A DNA stretch of 64,000 bases from Candidatus Methanoperedentaceae archaeon GB37 (lineage in GTDB: Archaea > Halobacteriota > Methanosarcinia > Methanosarcinales > EX4572-44), in contig LR991653.1 in the NCBI GenBank assembly GCA_905171695.1, forward strand, positions 400,258 to 464,257. Direction: 5' to 3'. Shown here piece after piece: positions 27,801-35,931 of this stretch (positions are counted from its first letter, which is position 1; every line of letters starts with the position of its first letter). A model generated the notes under the pieces. It saw only the letters and a program-made list of their open reading frames with translations, did not search any database and had not been told where the DNA came from. The position numbers were made by a program, and so were the translations under genes.

Positions 27801-30354
27801 CGAGGTAGTTTGTGTAAGTGCTGCCTTTGTATGTGTAGGTTATTTTCTCGGTGGAGTTCCAGATGTTTGTTGAAGCATAAGAATAAACATTATCTGTGTT
27901 GTTTATGAAGTTGTTGAGATATATGGCATTGTTGCTTGAATACATGAGGTTGATGCCATACCCATTGTTTGAGCAGTTGTTATTGGATAGGCCGTTATTA
28001 TTGGAGTGGTCTAAAATAATTCCATAGATGTTTTGAGATAAAGTTATGTTTGTTATTGTAGAATTGTTAGTAAGGACAAATAGAACCCCTTCTCCATTCT
28101 TCTTCAATGTCAAATCTTTTACGGTGATATTCTCTGACTTTATGGTAGCAACAAACCCAGCATTGGTAGCCTTATCTATTATTTTATCTTGCTCTTCCAC
28201 CAAGTAGTATATGGGTTTTCCATTTACCTTATTTGAAGTATCAATATCCTGAATGAACCAATCCCAGGGAAAATATGCTTTCTCTACACCAAAATTGTAT
28301 TCGTTATTATTCATTTTGTTATCTCTAAGAACATTGTTAGGACGAGGTTCCCAGAGTAATATGCCTTCAGTACAATTCAAGACAGTGTTATTTTTGACTA
28401 AATTATCACTGCCATACCCCACCCATACACCACATCCACATTCGAAGACTTTATTGTTTTGAATCACGCTGCCATTGCACCAGTCTATCCGCATGCCATA
28501 ATAAGAGCAGTTTGAAATAATATTATTTTGAATTGTGATGTTTGGATATTCATGACCACCCCATCCATTGTAAGAGATACCATACCAAGCATTTACAATA
28601 TTAAAGCCTTCTACATTGCAATTTATAGCTTCTATCTGTATTCCACCATCTATTGTTGGATATCCTCTCCCTGTAAGGTTTATAGATTTATTCAATTTTA
28701 CATCCTCTTTATAAATCCCATCATAAACAACTACAGTATCCCCATCATTTGCGTCATTTATCCCTTCTTGGATTGTGTCCCATTTATGGTTCGGTGGGTC
28801 GTCCACAATGTCATCATCTACATAGATTGTTTTGGGGGATGTTTCTATTCTCTTGATGTAATAATCTTCAGAGCCAAACAGCGCTACATTATCTTCCCCT
28901 TGATACAAACCATAAACTTCTACTTCGTCTCCAGGTTCGATGTTAGGGTCCATGTATCCAGGAGGATATTGATTAGGATCTACTGAAGCAAGGTAGACCT
29001 TTACCGTACGACCCTGCAATTCTGATGGGCCACTGATAACTTCATCCACATTTACATTCCATCCACGCGCACCTATACGCTCGAAATATTCAATTGCAGT
29101 TCCCCTAAACTTAATCTCATCTTCCTCCTCTCCTACGAGCCACTTCACAATATTCAATCCAAGCACATCATTATCGTATTCATTGAATGCAACAATACCA
29201 TCTCCATCCGCATCTGAGTTGTCAAAGACATTTGAATCCATGATAGCCACAACCCTCTCCAATGAAGTTGCTATCGAGCCATTCCGCCAACCGTCAGTGT
29301 AAACAAATTCCTCTTCAAATGAATCCTTCTCATAATTCCCATTTTCATCAAGCCAACTGTCATTATCCGGCCATGCAACTACCCAATAAGGAGCACAAAA
29401 TGCAAGAGGTGTATTCATAATAGTTGATTTATACATCACAATCGCACTCACATTCTCGGTTATCGGATGCTCCTCAAAGTTCTTGATTATTATCCATTTC
29501 TTGTAAACTTCGTAATCTGTTGGATCACAAATCACACGACCATCGATATGAACACCGCACCACGTAAATCTACTGAGTAAATCCTTCATAGGTCCAATTG
29601 CTCCACCAGAGACCAACAATCCTTTACTCTTGTTTATCACAAAATCTTCTGTTGCATTTATCTCGCTCTCAGAAAGGTAATCATCTAATCCTATTATCAA
29701 AAGGGCATCGTATCCATCCAGCTTACTCGTTGTTATCGGCTTATATATCTGCTCGACCGTGTAACCTTCAGCGCTCAAAGCATCTGCATAATAGGATAAT
29801 CCACTGGATGTTTTGCTCGTATCTGATATAGATTTATAATCGCTGTAAAACGCTACTTTCGCTCCAGCAGCCACCCTCGCCATCAAATCTCCCTCTAAAC
29901 CTTCCAGATCGCCACTGTAATTCAAAGCTGTTAGCCCCGCATCATATGATCCTGTCCATCCAGCTATTGTGCAGCCATCCGAGGTTTGCTTGACTGGCTC
30001 GCCCAATTCGATATCTGACCCGCTGAAAGCCTTCTTCCATTCCTCTTCAGGCGGGTCTGCTGGGGTGTGAAGAGCGCGAGCTCTTCTCCTCTCAGGGGCA
30101 GGTGTGTGAAGAATCGATGGCGGAAGGTCGAATGATGAGAGATGATGTTGATGCCTCGCGTCTTCGTAAGGGGGGATCGCTCCCGCGTCCACCGCCTGTA
30201 TCGTCGTGTAATTCACGTCGGCGCCGCTGCTATCATCCGCTATCCATCTCGCGCCCAATGCTGTGCCTGCAGATGCGAGCATGAAGAGTATTGTAAGCGT
30301 GGTTATTCCAACTGCGGTTCTGAGGTTGCGCCCTCTGCTGCTCTCTGCAATCAT
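24817..30354 (-). CDS. Giant secreted multidomain protein: beta-helix, transglutaminase-like, PKD and dockerin
   Basis: 1845 residues behind GGAGGAAG. Order of parts: signal peptide (LRTAVGITTLTILFMLASAG, cleaved after GTALG or nearby); residues ~160-410 a flavodoxin/GATase-like fold (VAFYSDYKSI, YDALLIIGLDDYLSESEI); ~420-505 an OB-like domain; ~510-885 a NosD-type right-handed beta helix (TIYVDDDI, many N-rich turns); ~900-1270 a region resembling a glycosidase barrel (FDGIHVDAEPSQLFNLSV); ~1400-1570 a transglutaminase-like core with ADCDCFASFG, AHNWVEPYY and WQVWDPSH as the Cys/His/Asp set; ~1690-1778 a PKD domain (YEWDFGDGNVTKTT); and a C-terminal type I dockerin with two calcium loops (DLNSDGEISMTDV, DVNCDGVVDMGDV). 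No membrane anchor, so the dockerin probably docks it to a cohesin-bearing protein. No cohesin is in the window. Confidence 0.88.
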   Translation of the reverse strand: MIAESSRGRNLRTAVGITTLTILFMLASAGTALGARWIADDSSGADVNYTTIQAVDAGAIPPYEDARHQHHLSSFDLPPSILHTPAPERRRARALHTPADPPEEEWKKAFSGSDIELGEPVKQTSDGCTIAGWTGSYDAGLTALNYSGDLEGLEGDLMARVAAGAKVAFYSDYKSISDTSKTSSGLSYYADALSAEGYTVEQIYKPITTSKLDGYDALLIIGLDDYLSESEINATEDFVINKSKGLLVSGGAIGPMKDLLSRFTWCGVHIDGRVICDPTDYEVYKKWIIIKNFEEHPITENVSAIVMYKSTIMNTPLAFCAPYWVVAWPDNDSWLDENGNYEKDSFEEEFVYTDGWRNGSIATSLERVVAIMDSNVFDNSDADGDGIVAFNEYDNDVLGLNIVKWLVGEEEDEIKFRGTAIEYFERIGARGWNVNVDEVISGPSELQGRTVKVYLASVDPNQYPPGYMDPNIEPGDEVEVYGLYQGEDNVALFGSEDYYIKRIETSPKTIYVDDDIVDDPPNHKWDTIQEGINDANDGDTVVVYDGIYKEDVKLNKSINLTGRGYPTIDGGIQIEAINCNVEGFNIVNAWYGISYNGWGGHEYPNITIQNNIISNCSYYGMRIDWCNGSVIQNNKVFECGCGVWVGYGSDNLVKNNTVLNCTEGILLWEPRPNNVLRDNKMNNNEYNFGVEKAYFPWDWFIQDIDTSNKVNGKPIYYLVEEQDKIIDKATNAGFVATIKSENITVKDLTLKKNGEGVLFVLTNNSTITNITLSQNIYGIILDHSNNNGLSNNNCSNNGYGINLMYSSNNAIYLNNFINNTDNVYSYASTNIWNSTEKITYTYKGSTYTNYLGNYWDDYTDVDANNDGIWDHPHSIDGDKDNYPLVERFENYTLISIKAPAVWLYDIENMNITKVVDNLTKMEIKTVFLSTKTDNLMTNLSYTNKINNFIKKAHSNDLYVHAMILESGACIFNISDTGVYTDAKSQTEKIVEYNTKFENKFDGIHVDAEPSQLFNLSVTPPSSPVYKIVRGIVECPICHKKHNFTNNWENNSEFWKHYVGFFKTIHDYSNGLPISSAEQMRFIREQAYKDCVKNDLTRYIDAFVPMCYVGDVYRSWTKDSFNVYLEDWLDCLDDNSYVMMGLGSYGYIYNGSHWLEVEESQALQELEKKSDLKKIRVDISEAWIKQHEFKALEDGKVQISGKSISFKKGDSIWLYESDFETIEKLRSYLKENIKDDRYIGASIFKYKYYLSDFIPISIKGGCEDYQPLNVFFRDTEIPVKHKLNKREYTFVGERWEDRNGNLIIEEDEFKEISDFSKTTDRDEFNMKIPENIPIGLYKLRINGTDHMSNYFWIIFNATDSGLSEGDLQNYWKDEVTGDRVGILPKVRTSHRDAELMICMASASYSAGYDPDIEFYAIENFEFWLYKHLNAATGVSPPSDIISYVNEIKSGRKPYADCDCFASFGVSLARAAGIPAREILGFGIKKSLNPFDIGWAHNWVEPYYYGAWQVWDPSHQITFEKAECLPNSHYFIYTEYLIKHDDLLLYIFVNDELGKGRWFDYWLGESMAQTMIHLSCPVNTTITDQYGRTISDDGTNEIPNASMLVMNDTKIFYLPANLTYTTEIDAYDTGTFNFTRVSPVGNNISITKFENISITASTEASVEILPNVTNYTMRIDYDGDGEIDEEKSPDVNETIEMNKPPTASFTHTPENPVINQSITFNASSSYDPDGTIVSYEWDFGDGNVTKTTEETINHSYSEAGRYTVNLTVTDNDCLTNSITKNVLVGCGDLNSDGEISMTDVHLLLKHVGGHGDYEAIADVNCDGVVDMGDVILLLNHVGDPERYPIGC

Positions 30355-30576
30355 CTATTTCTTCCTCCTTTCTCCTTGGAGTGTGGAGATCTGCAGAGAT
30401 CTCACAATATGGTGCAGATGCCAGAGACTCTCTCTTTCGAGCAAGTTCCACCTGGGTCATCTGAAGCGTGAACGTGCCAGAATAAAAATCTTTCGAAATT
30501 CTTTAATACAGAATAATTATACTTGTCTATGTAACAATCCGATATTATGGAACAGTAAGACAGCAGCACAGACCTG

Positions 30577-30807
30577 TTACCCCTCCACTCGTGCCACACT
30601 TGCCTTGATCTCAACGATCCCCCAGAGATCCTTCACTTCCTCCATGAAAAGCTCTCTAAAATCATCCCGCAGGAGATGAACTTCTTCCTTTCTTTACTTC
30701 CATAAAGCCTGTTTTCATCTCGCTTTTCACGTCACTCCTTTTTTCACTCAGTCTATCAAAGAGTCATCCTCCTCATCGATCAGATCTTTCAAGAGTTTCG
30801 CTGCCAT
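30577..30807 (-). pseudogene. Broken small gene upstream of the dockerin protein
   Basis: Three frames join into one sense: MAAKLLKDLIDEEDDSL from ATG 30807, then RLSEKRSDVKSEMKTGFMEV, then EEVHLLRDDFRELFMEEVKD to VARVEG and TAA at 30577. The joined product would be about 75 residues and charged. Two frameshifts make it inactive. No family recognised. Confidence 0.45.
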
Positions 30808-30875
30808 ATCAAACCCTCACTTGACAAGCCACAGGAGTCTCTCTCAACATTGGGTTGTGATCCATGTAGAACGTC

Positions 30876-30934
30876 TCCACTCAACATAAACACCAACCTA
30901 ACCGATTATAATAAAGCATAAACAGTTTACAGAG
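30876..30934. repeat. Dispersed intergenic repeat, copy B
   Basis: Partner of 23727-23786, with the same core AACCGATTATAATAAA. This copy lies directly beside a transposase-like relic (30938-31094), which suggests that the repeat may be an insertion-element end or a small non-autonomous element. Confidence 0.6.
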
Positions 30935-30937
30935 GCT

Positions 30938-31094
30938 TTAGATATCGGATGAAGCCAGAGAGAGAATTCTGGCAGTCCTCCATAGAGAAGACGTCTGAAT
31001 ATAGGTCGCAATACCAAGAACCTTAACCTCAAAAGGCACCTTATTCCTCTCAAACACCCTTCAACTCTTCGATAATCTCCCTTACCCTCCGCAT
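30938..31094 (-). pseudogene. N-terminal fragment of a transposase-like protein
   Basis: ATG at 31094 reads MRRVREIIEELKGV, then with one frame change FERNKVPFEVKVLGIATYIQ and TSSLWRTARILSLASSDI to TAA. The stretch VLGIATYIQTSSLWRTARIL looks like the helix-turn-helix start of archaeal transposases. Frameshifted and truncated. The rest of 30355-31110 holds only the repeat and the broken gene at 30577. Confidence 0.45.
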
Positions 31095-31113
31095 AAATAA
31101 AAGATGGTCTCCC

Positions 31114-31145
31114 GTATTTATAATCTTATGTGGACGGGTCCTTTT
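31114..31145 (+). promoter_or_regulatory. TATA box and downstream conserved motif before the KamA-like gene
   Basis: GTATTTATAATC (31114-31125) followed at once by TTATGTGGACGGGTCC. The same combination occurs on the minus strand at 62095-62122. The message would have a leader of about 140 bases. Confidence 0.45.
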
Positions 31146-31169
31146 GAGGAATAGAAAGACTGATATTGT

Positions 31170-31271
31170 ATGGGGGTAGTGATTGCTGTATGCGCCTTCT
31201 CGTTGGTGCGCTGGTCTTTCAGACTCTTCCTGAGTTTTCTGTCATATGTTGTGTTTTTGGTTGATGGGTGA
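31170..31271 (+). CDS. Possible 33-residue hydrophobic leader peptide
   Basis: ATG at 31170 to TGA at 31269-31271 reads MGVVIAVCAFSLVRWSFRLF and on to VFLVDG, almost wholly hydrophobic. It ends within the Shine-Dalgarno region (GGTGAGGTG) of the KamA-like gene. It could be a small membrane peptide or a translated leader that couples to kamA. No strong ribosome-binding site, so chance is possible. Confidence 0.25.
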   Translation: MGVVIAVCAFSLVRWSFRLFLSFLSYVVFLVDG

Positions 31272-31283
31272 GGTGTGCTCTAT

Positions 31284-33122
31284 ATGGATGTGAGAACTGG
31301 AGATATGGATCTGAGTGTTATTGTCGCTTCTGGATCTGGAGATTTGATCAGGGTTCTGTGGGGTTGTGATCCTGTTATCCACGAGATTCTGAGGGGGTCT
31401 TCAAGCCTTGAAGAAGCGCGTAGAGATCTCTTCGTCCATCTCAACACTATTGAGGAGCATCTCTTTGACACGCATTCAGATAAAGGATTTATAGAGTTGG
31501 ATATTCTGGAGCGGAGCAATGCTCGGGGGTGTATCAGGGTTTTTAAGAATATCATACAGAGAGAGAATGAGGATCTAACCAATTTTTCAGCATTAAAACT
31601 GCTTTTCAGGATTGCAAAAAATGAAATAGATCCTGAGCAGGTGAATAAAGGATTTGTTTCTGAATTTATATATTTGTTTAAGGGTATCAACTGTAATTCG
31701 GGGTTGTATTCTGATAAGGACTCTCTCAGGTTCTTTGAGCTCAGCGGCAGGGAAGCGGCGGTGGAGCGCACAAAGCTCCTTGATGGTTACTCTAGTAAGA
31801 TGGAATCGTTTCTCTCAAGATACCGGACAGGTCTGGAGCCGGAGTTGGTTGCGAGGCGGGAGGAACTGAAGAATGATATACTGGACTACTTCGGGGCGTC
31901 GGATGATGACTGGGATGATTACAGGTGGCATATCAGGAATGTAATCTGTGATAAAGAGATTGTGGGAGATCTTGTGCGGCTTGGGAGTCACGAGATTGAG
32001 GGGCTGGAGCTTGCAGAGGAGTATGGCATACCTGTCCAGATCACACCCTATTATCTTTCACTCTTTGATAAAGATAACAGAGGGGTGTTTGATACTGTAA
32101 TACGTGCACAGGTTCTGCCGAGTGCAAGATACTGTAAGAATCTTGTTGATAACCAAAGATCTGGTACAAGCCTTGATTTCATGGATGAAGAGTCAACAAG
32201 CCCTGTTGAGGGTATTACACGACGGTATCCGAAGATATTGATCTTGAAGCCATATGACTCCTGTCCTCAGATATGTGTCTACTGTCAGAGGAACTGGGAG
32301 ATCAAGGAGATACGCGATGCCGATATGAGTCCATGCAGGATGGAGAAAGCCATAAGCCTGATACGAGAGAATCTGCACATAACAGAGGTGCTCGTGACAG
32401 GAGGGGATCCGTTGACGCTCGATGACAGGTATATTGACAGTCTTTTGGGAGAACTTGCAGGGATAGATCATATCGAGCGTATCAGGATTGGGACTCGAAC
32501 CTTTGTAACTCTTCCCTTCAGGTTCACACCAGATTTGATCGAGATACTTGGGCAGTATCATCTGTGGGGTGAACGGGAGGTGTGTATGGTCACCCATTTC
32601 GAACATTCATGCGAGGTCACGCCAGAGAGTCTGAGATCGATACGGGATATGAGGAGTGCTGGGTTCAGCATATATAATCAGCAGGTTTTCACGTATTATA
32701 CGAGCAGGAGGTTTGAGGCATGCAAGCTTCGAACTGTTCTGAAGCGTTCCGGGATCGATCCGTATTACACCTTCAATACCAAGGGGAAGGACGAGACTGT
32801 TGATTTTCGCGTGCCGATTGCCAGAGTGGAGCAGGAGCGGAAGGAGGAAGCACGTTTGCTCCCTGGTATTGTGCGGACCGATGAGCCCGTTTTTAATGTA
32901 CCGCGGCTTGGTAAGTCGCATCTCTCTGCAGGACAGGATCACGAAGTTATAATGGTCACTGAGGATGGGAGACGTGTGTATCGTTTTTATCCCTGGGAGT
33001 CAAAATTTGAGCTTGTTGAACCGTACAATTATACAGATGTGTCTATTTACGATTACATTGAGCGACTGAGTCGGGATGGCGAAGATGTTGATGAATATCG
33101 GTCAATATGGTATTATTTTTAA
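31284..33122 (+). CDS. KamA-family radical SAM aminomutase-like protein (long form)
   Basis: About 612 residues from the ATG at 31284 (GGTGAGGTG upstream). The C-terminal half is a lysine 2,3-aminomutase-type radical SAM domain: KPYDSCPQICVYCQRNW near residue 320 (CxxxCxxC), VLVTGGDPLTLDDRYIDSLL, VCMVTHFEHSCEVT and VPRLGKSHL, the last resembling the PLP-lysine segment. The N-terminal 300 residues are unlike normal KamA and form a separate mostly helical domain. Ordinary lysine aminomutases are about 400-450 residues, so the substrate may differ. No beta-lysine acetyltransferase (ablB) is adjacent. Confidence 0.8.
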   Translation: MDVRTGDMDLSVIVASGSGDLIRVLWGCDPVIHEILRGSSSLEEARRDLFVHLNTIEEHLFDTHSDKGFIELDILERSNARGCIRVFKNIIQRENEDLTNFSALKLLFRIAKNEIDPEQVNKGFVSEFIYLFKGINCNSGLYSDKDSLRFFELSGREAAVERTKLLDGYSSKMESFLSRYRTGLEPELVARREELKNDILDYFGASDDDWDDYRWHIRNVICDKEIVGDLVRLGSHEIEGLELAEEYGIPVQITPYYLSLFDKDNRGVFDTVIRAQVLPSARYCKNLVDNQRSGTSLDFMDEESTSPVEGITRRYPKILILKPYDSCPQICVYCQRNWEIKEIRDADMSPCRMEKAISLIRENLHITEVLVTGGDPLTLDDRYIDSLLGELAGIDHIERIRIGTRTFVTLPFRFTPDLIEILGQYHLWGEREVCMVTHFEHSCEVTPESLRSIRDMRSAGFSIYNQQVFTYYTSRRFEACKLRTVLKRSGIDPYYTFNTKGKDETVDFRVPIARVEQERKEEARLLPGIVRTDEPVFNVPRLGKSHLSAGQDHEVIMVTEDGRRVYRFYPWESKFELVEPYNYTDVSIYDYIERLSRDGEDVDEYRSIWYYF

Positions 33123-33219
33123 TATGGACAGAGAACAAATAATCTCATAATAATAATAATAATAATATGCGTCTCTGCACTATGTTTTGGTTTCAATTTT
33201 GCAATTACTATTTTTCGAA

Positions 33220-33230
33220 AAATTTATATT
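33220..33230 (+). promoter_or_regulatory. TATA box of the HTH regulator at 33267
   Basis: AAATTTATATT preceded by an A-rich BRE-like stretch (TTTTTCGAAA). Transcription would start near 33250. Confidence 0.55.
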
Positions 33231-33266
33231 GTATAAATGCATAGTAAGATGTCAAGAGGTATCAAC

Positions 33267-33662
33267 ATGAAGACTCAACCAGTGAATGTACTCGATCAAG
33301 TAGACGAAGAATTCGCAGAGACGCTAGTACACCTAGGCCTCAAGAGAAACGTCGCCAAAGTCCTCACCTATCTGAAGAACATTGGCGAAGTGACCTCCAG
33401 AGATCTTGAGATGGGCTCTGACCTGAGACAACCAGAAGTCAGTATAGCAATGAGAGAACTCAAAGGACTCAACTGGGTCACAGAACGCGAAGAGAAAAAA
33501 CCAGGCAAAGGAAGACCATTTAAGATATACAAGCTCAAGACAAACGTGAGCACCATCATCAAACACCTGGAAGACGAAAAGACGAAAGAGACCAATGAAA
33601 TATTGAAAAATATCAAGCGTCTGAAAGAACTGGCATCAAACGCATCAGATGCATCAGACTAA
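33267..33662 (+). CDS. Winged-helix transcriptional regulator
   Basis: 131 residues from the ATG at 33267, supported by GAGGT six bases before it and by the promoter position; an ORF extension to 33237 begins before the transcription start. The middle is a winged helix of the ArsR/TrmB type (NVAKVLTYLKNIGEVTSRDL, then LRQPEVSIAMRELKGLNWV), with a basic wing KKPGKGRPFKIYKLK. A coiled C-terminal helix (EDEKTKETNEILKNIKRLKE) is likely to dimerise. It has its own strong promoter and stands alone. Target unknown; related regulators are widespread in Methanosarcinales. Confidence 0.78.
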   Translation: MKTQPVNVLDQVDEEFAETLVHLGLKRNVAKVLTYLKNIGEVTSRDLEMGSDLRQPEVSIAMRELKGLNWVTEREEKKPGKGRPFKIYKLKTNVSTIIKHLEDEKTKETNEILKNIKRLKELASNASDASD

Positions 33663-33846
33663 AAAAGAAAAAGAAAAAACGCCAAAATATCTATTTTTAC
33701 AAAAACAGCAGCTTTGCCATCACACCCAAAAATATCACACACTCCTTCTCGATGTATAGAAAGAGAGATATAGGTGATGGAAGTAGTAGAACCATTATAC
33801 CATTGCACTGAAAAAATATTGATACTCGAGTTTGAGGTGATATAAC

Positions 33847-34464
33847 TTGGAACAAGAAGTCATACCCGTACCTGACGCAGAATACGAGCCACTGATCTCT
33901 ATCGATGAGTACCTCTCAGCAGGAATACACATAGGCACTCAACAGAAGAGCCATGAAATGCTGAAGTTCGTTTACAGGGTTCGAACAGATGGACTCTACG
34001 TCCTTGACATCCAGAAGACTGATGAACGGATACGAGCAGCGGCAAAGCTGCTCTCAAGATACAATCCCAAACAGATACTCGTGGTCTCGGCACGCCAGTA
34101 TGGATATCAGCCAGCCACCAAGTTCGCTGAGGTTGTCGGGGCAAGGACGATAACGGGTAGATTCATACCCGGCACTCTGACAAACCCAAAGCTGGATGTG
34201 TATATCGAGCCTGATATCCTGCTGGTAACTGATCCGCGCGGTGATTCTCAGGCTGTGAATGAGGCTATCAATATTGGAATACCTGTTATCGCGCTATGTG
34301 ATACCAATAACTCCACAGCAAAGATCGATCTCGTCATACCTACGAACAACAAGGGCAGAAAAGCGCTTGCATTGATCTACTGGCTACTTGCAAAGACGAT
34401 AGTAGCGGAAAAGGGGGATGGCACTTTCAACTATGAGCCATCAGACTTTGAGGCCGAACTGTGA
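33847..34464 (+). CDS. rpsB: Small-subunit ribosomal protein S2
   Basis: 205 residues, archaeal S2/SA type. Conserved blocks are [59 protein letters not shown] and [17 protein letters not shown]. The start is TTG with the excellent Shine-Dalgarno GAGGTGAT five bases upstream. The MEMO-like gene starts within its stop codon (GTGA overlap). Confidence 0.95.
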   Translation: MEQEVIPVPDAEYEPLISIDEYLSAGIHIGTQQKSHEMLKFVYRVRTDGLYVLDIQKTDERIRAAAKLLSRYNPKQILVVSARQYGYQPATKFAEVVGARTITGRFIPGTLTNPKLDVYIEPDILLVTDPRGDSQAVNEAINIGIPVIALCDTNNSTAKIDLVIPTNNKGRKALALIYWLLAKTIVAEKGDGTFNYEPSDFEAEL

Positions 34465-35267
34465 AGAATAAAAAAATACGCTACCCGGCAGCAATCGGAT
34501 TCTACCCACCAGATCCAGTTAACCTTAAAAGATCAATATTAGACTGCATACCACGAGGGACCCCGAAGAGAGATAGGGTTATCGGTGCAGTAGTCCCGCA
34601 CGCCGGGTATATGTACTCAGGAGGCACTGCCGGCTATGTATACGCTGTACTCCCATCGGTGGAGACATACGTGATACTCGGCCCAAATCACACAGGTATG
34701 GGATCGCCTGTAGCAGTATCTGTAGAGACGTGGGAGACACCTCTCGGTGAAGTGGAGGTGGATAGAGAGTTCGTAGACCTCCTGCCTCGTGGGATCATCG
34801 ACCGTGACGAGATCGCGCATAAGAGAGAGCATTCAATAGAGGTCCAACTGCCCTTTCTACAAGAGACCCAGCGAGACTTCAAGATCGTACCGGTCTGCAT
34901 CGGCCTTCAGGACGAAGAATCTGCACTCGAGATCGGTAGCGAGATAAGAGAAGCTGTGAAGAGAAGCAAGAAGCAGGTGGTGGTCATAGCATCAAGCGAC
35001 TTCACACACCACCAACCAGCAAGAATCGCCCGCGAGAAGGATTTCCGAGTGATAGATGCCATCCTCAAGTTGGATATAAATGAGCTCTACAGAAGGATCT
35101 ACGAGCTCGACGCAACGGTATGTGGATATGGTGTGATCGCTGCCATGCTCTATGCAGTGAAGGGCCTTGGAGCATCACGGGCAGAGCTACTGCACTACTC
35201 CACGAGTGGAGATACTACCGGGGATGATAGCAGTGTGGTAGGATACGCCGGAATCATCGTAGAATAA
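34461..35267 (+). CDS. MEMO-family protein (AmmeMemoRadiSam system protein B)
   Basis: 268 residues. The family shares a fold with extradiol dioxygenases, and its metal or active-site residues appear in [43 protein letters not shown] and IASSDFTHH. In archaea it is often encoded beside rpsB, as here, with overlapping start and stop codons (GTGA). AMMECR1 and the radical SAM partner are not adjacent. Exact chemistry is unsettled. Confidence 0.9.
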   Translation: MKNKKIRYPAAIGFYPPDPVNLKRSILDCIPRGTPKRDRVIGAVVPHAGYMYSGGTAGYVYAVLPSVETYVILGPNHTGMGSPVAVSVETWETPLGEVEVDREFVDLLPRGIIDRDEIAHKREHSIEVQLPFLQETQRDFKIVPVCIGLQDEESALEIGSEIREAVKRSKKQVVVIASSDFTHHQPARIAREKDFRVIDAILKLDINELYRRIYELDATVCGYGVIAAMLYAVKGLGASRAELLHYSTSGDTTGDDSSVVGYAGIIVE

Positions 35268-35298
35268 AACTCGTGGCACTCGCAGGGGGACGGTTGAA

Positions 35299-35628
35299 GT
35301 GAGAGGTTTTTTCAGGAGAAAGAAGGAAAAAATTCCTGATGAGAAGATTCTCAGATCAAAATATAGCTGTAAGTATGTGAAGAAAGGGGATGGAGATAAG
35401 ATCGGTGAGAGTATAATAGTGAGGGGGGAGAGGCTCATCGTGAAGTCAGAAGAGCGGATACTCGCCATACCACTTGAAGCAGTGGAGAGGACAGGAGAAG
35501 ACGATCTGCTTGTCAGAGAGTTCGATGAGACTGAAGCGGAAAGATTTGGAGAAGAATGGCTGAACAGCCAGAGAGATAAACTGGAGTTTGACGAGGACGG
35601 AATGCTGATAACTGAGAAGAATCGGTAA
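35299..35628 (+). CDS. Conserved hypothetical protein, 109 residues
   Basis: A small soluble protein with a basic start (MRGFFRRKKEKIPDEKILRS) and a beta-rich middle (IVRGERLIVKSEERILAIPL) that resembles a small barrel. Start GTG at 35299 after a G-rich stretch. It sits 31 bases after the MEMO-like gene and may be in the same transcript. No function can be assigned. Confidence 0.65.
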   Translation: MRGFFRRKKEKIPDEKILRSKYSCKYVKKGDGDKIGESIIVRGERLIVKSEERILAIPLEAVERTGEDDLLVREFDETEAERFGEEWLNSQRDKLEFDEDGMLITEKNR

Positions 35629-35650
35629 GAACCACTCGGAACTGCAGAGC

Positions 35651-35803
35651 CTAAAAAACTCTTTTTAAGAGATCATACACAAGGTACACGATCACAAGAA
35701 AAACCACGATCTTCAGGAGCCAGAACACAAAACGCAAGAGCACAAGTGCAATCACCCCTGCAAACACAAGCAGCAGAAGACTCTTCAAATTCAGAGAGAC
35801 CAT
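35651..35803 (-). CDS. 50-residue membrane protein
   Basis: ATG 35801-35803 to TAG 35651 encodes MVSLNLKSLLLLVFAGVIAL, then a second helix LKIVVFLVIVYLVYDLL and a basic end KRVF. Two closely spaced transmembrane helices. A TATA element (GTTATATGG, 35825-35833 minus strand) has exactly leaderless spacing, which argues that it is expressed. No family recognised. Confidence 0.6.
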   Translation of the reverse strand: MVSLNLKSLLLLVFAGVIALVLLRFVFWLLKIVVFLVIVYLVYDLLKRVF

Positions 35804-35896
35804 AACAGAGAAACTGACACATATCCATATAACAATATTGGTTCAACAAGCCTACCCAAGTACCCTCTCGATATGGCTATCTTTATTTGAGAGAAG

Positions 35897-35905
35897 ATTT
35901 TATAC
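35897..35905 (+). promoter_or_regulatory. TATA box of pyrE
   Basis: ATTTTATAC about 30 bases before the pyrE ATG at 35932, giving a nearly leaderless transcript. Confidence 0.5.
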
Positions 35906-35931
35906 GAGATAAGAGCTTACGATGAGAGAGA

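Noticed and set aside
33777..33845. 24-codon ORF MEVVEPLYHC... directly before rpsB
   Set aside because: It ends at the rpsB ribosome-binding site and has weak support; the sequence resembles nothing, and AT-rich leaders give such frames by chance.
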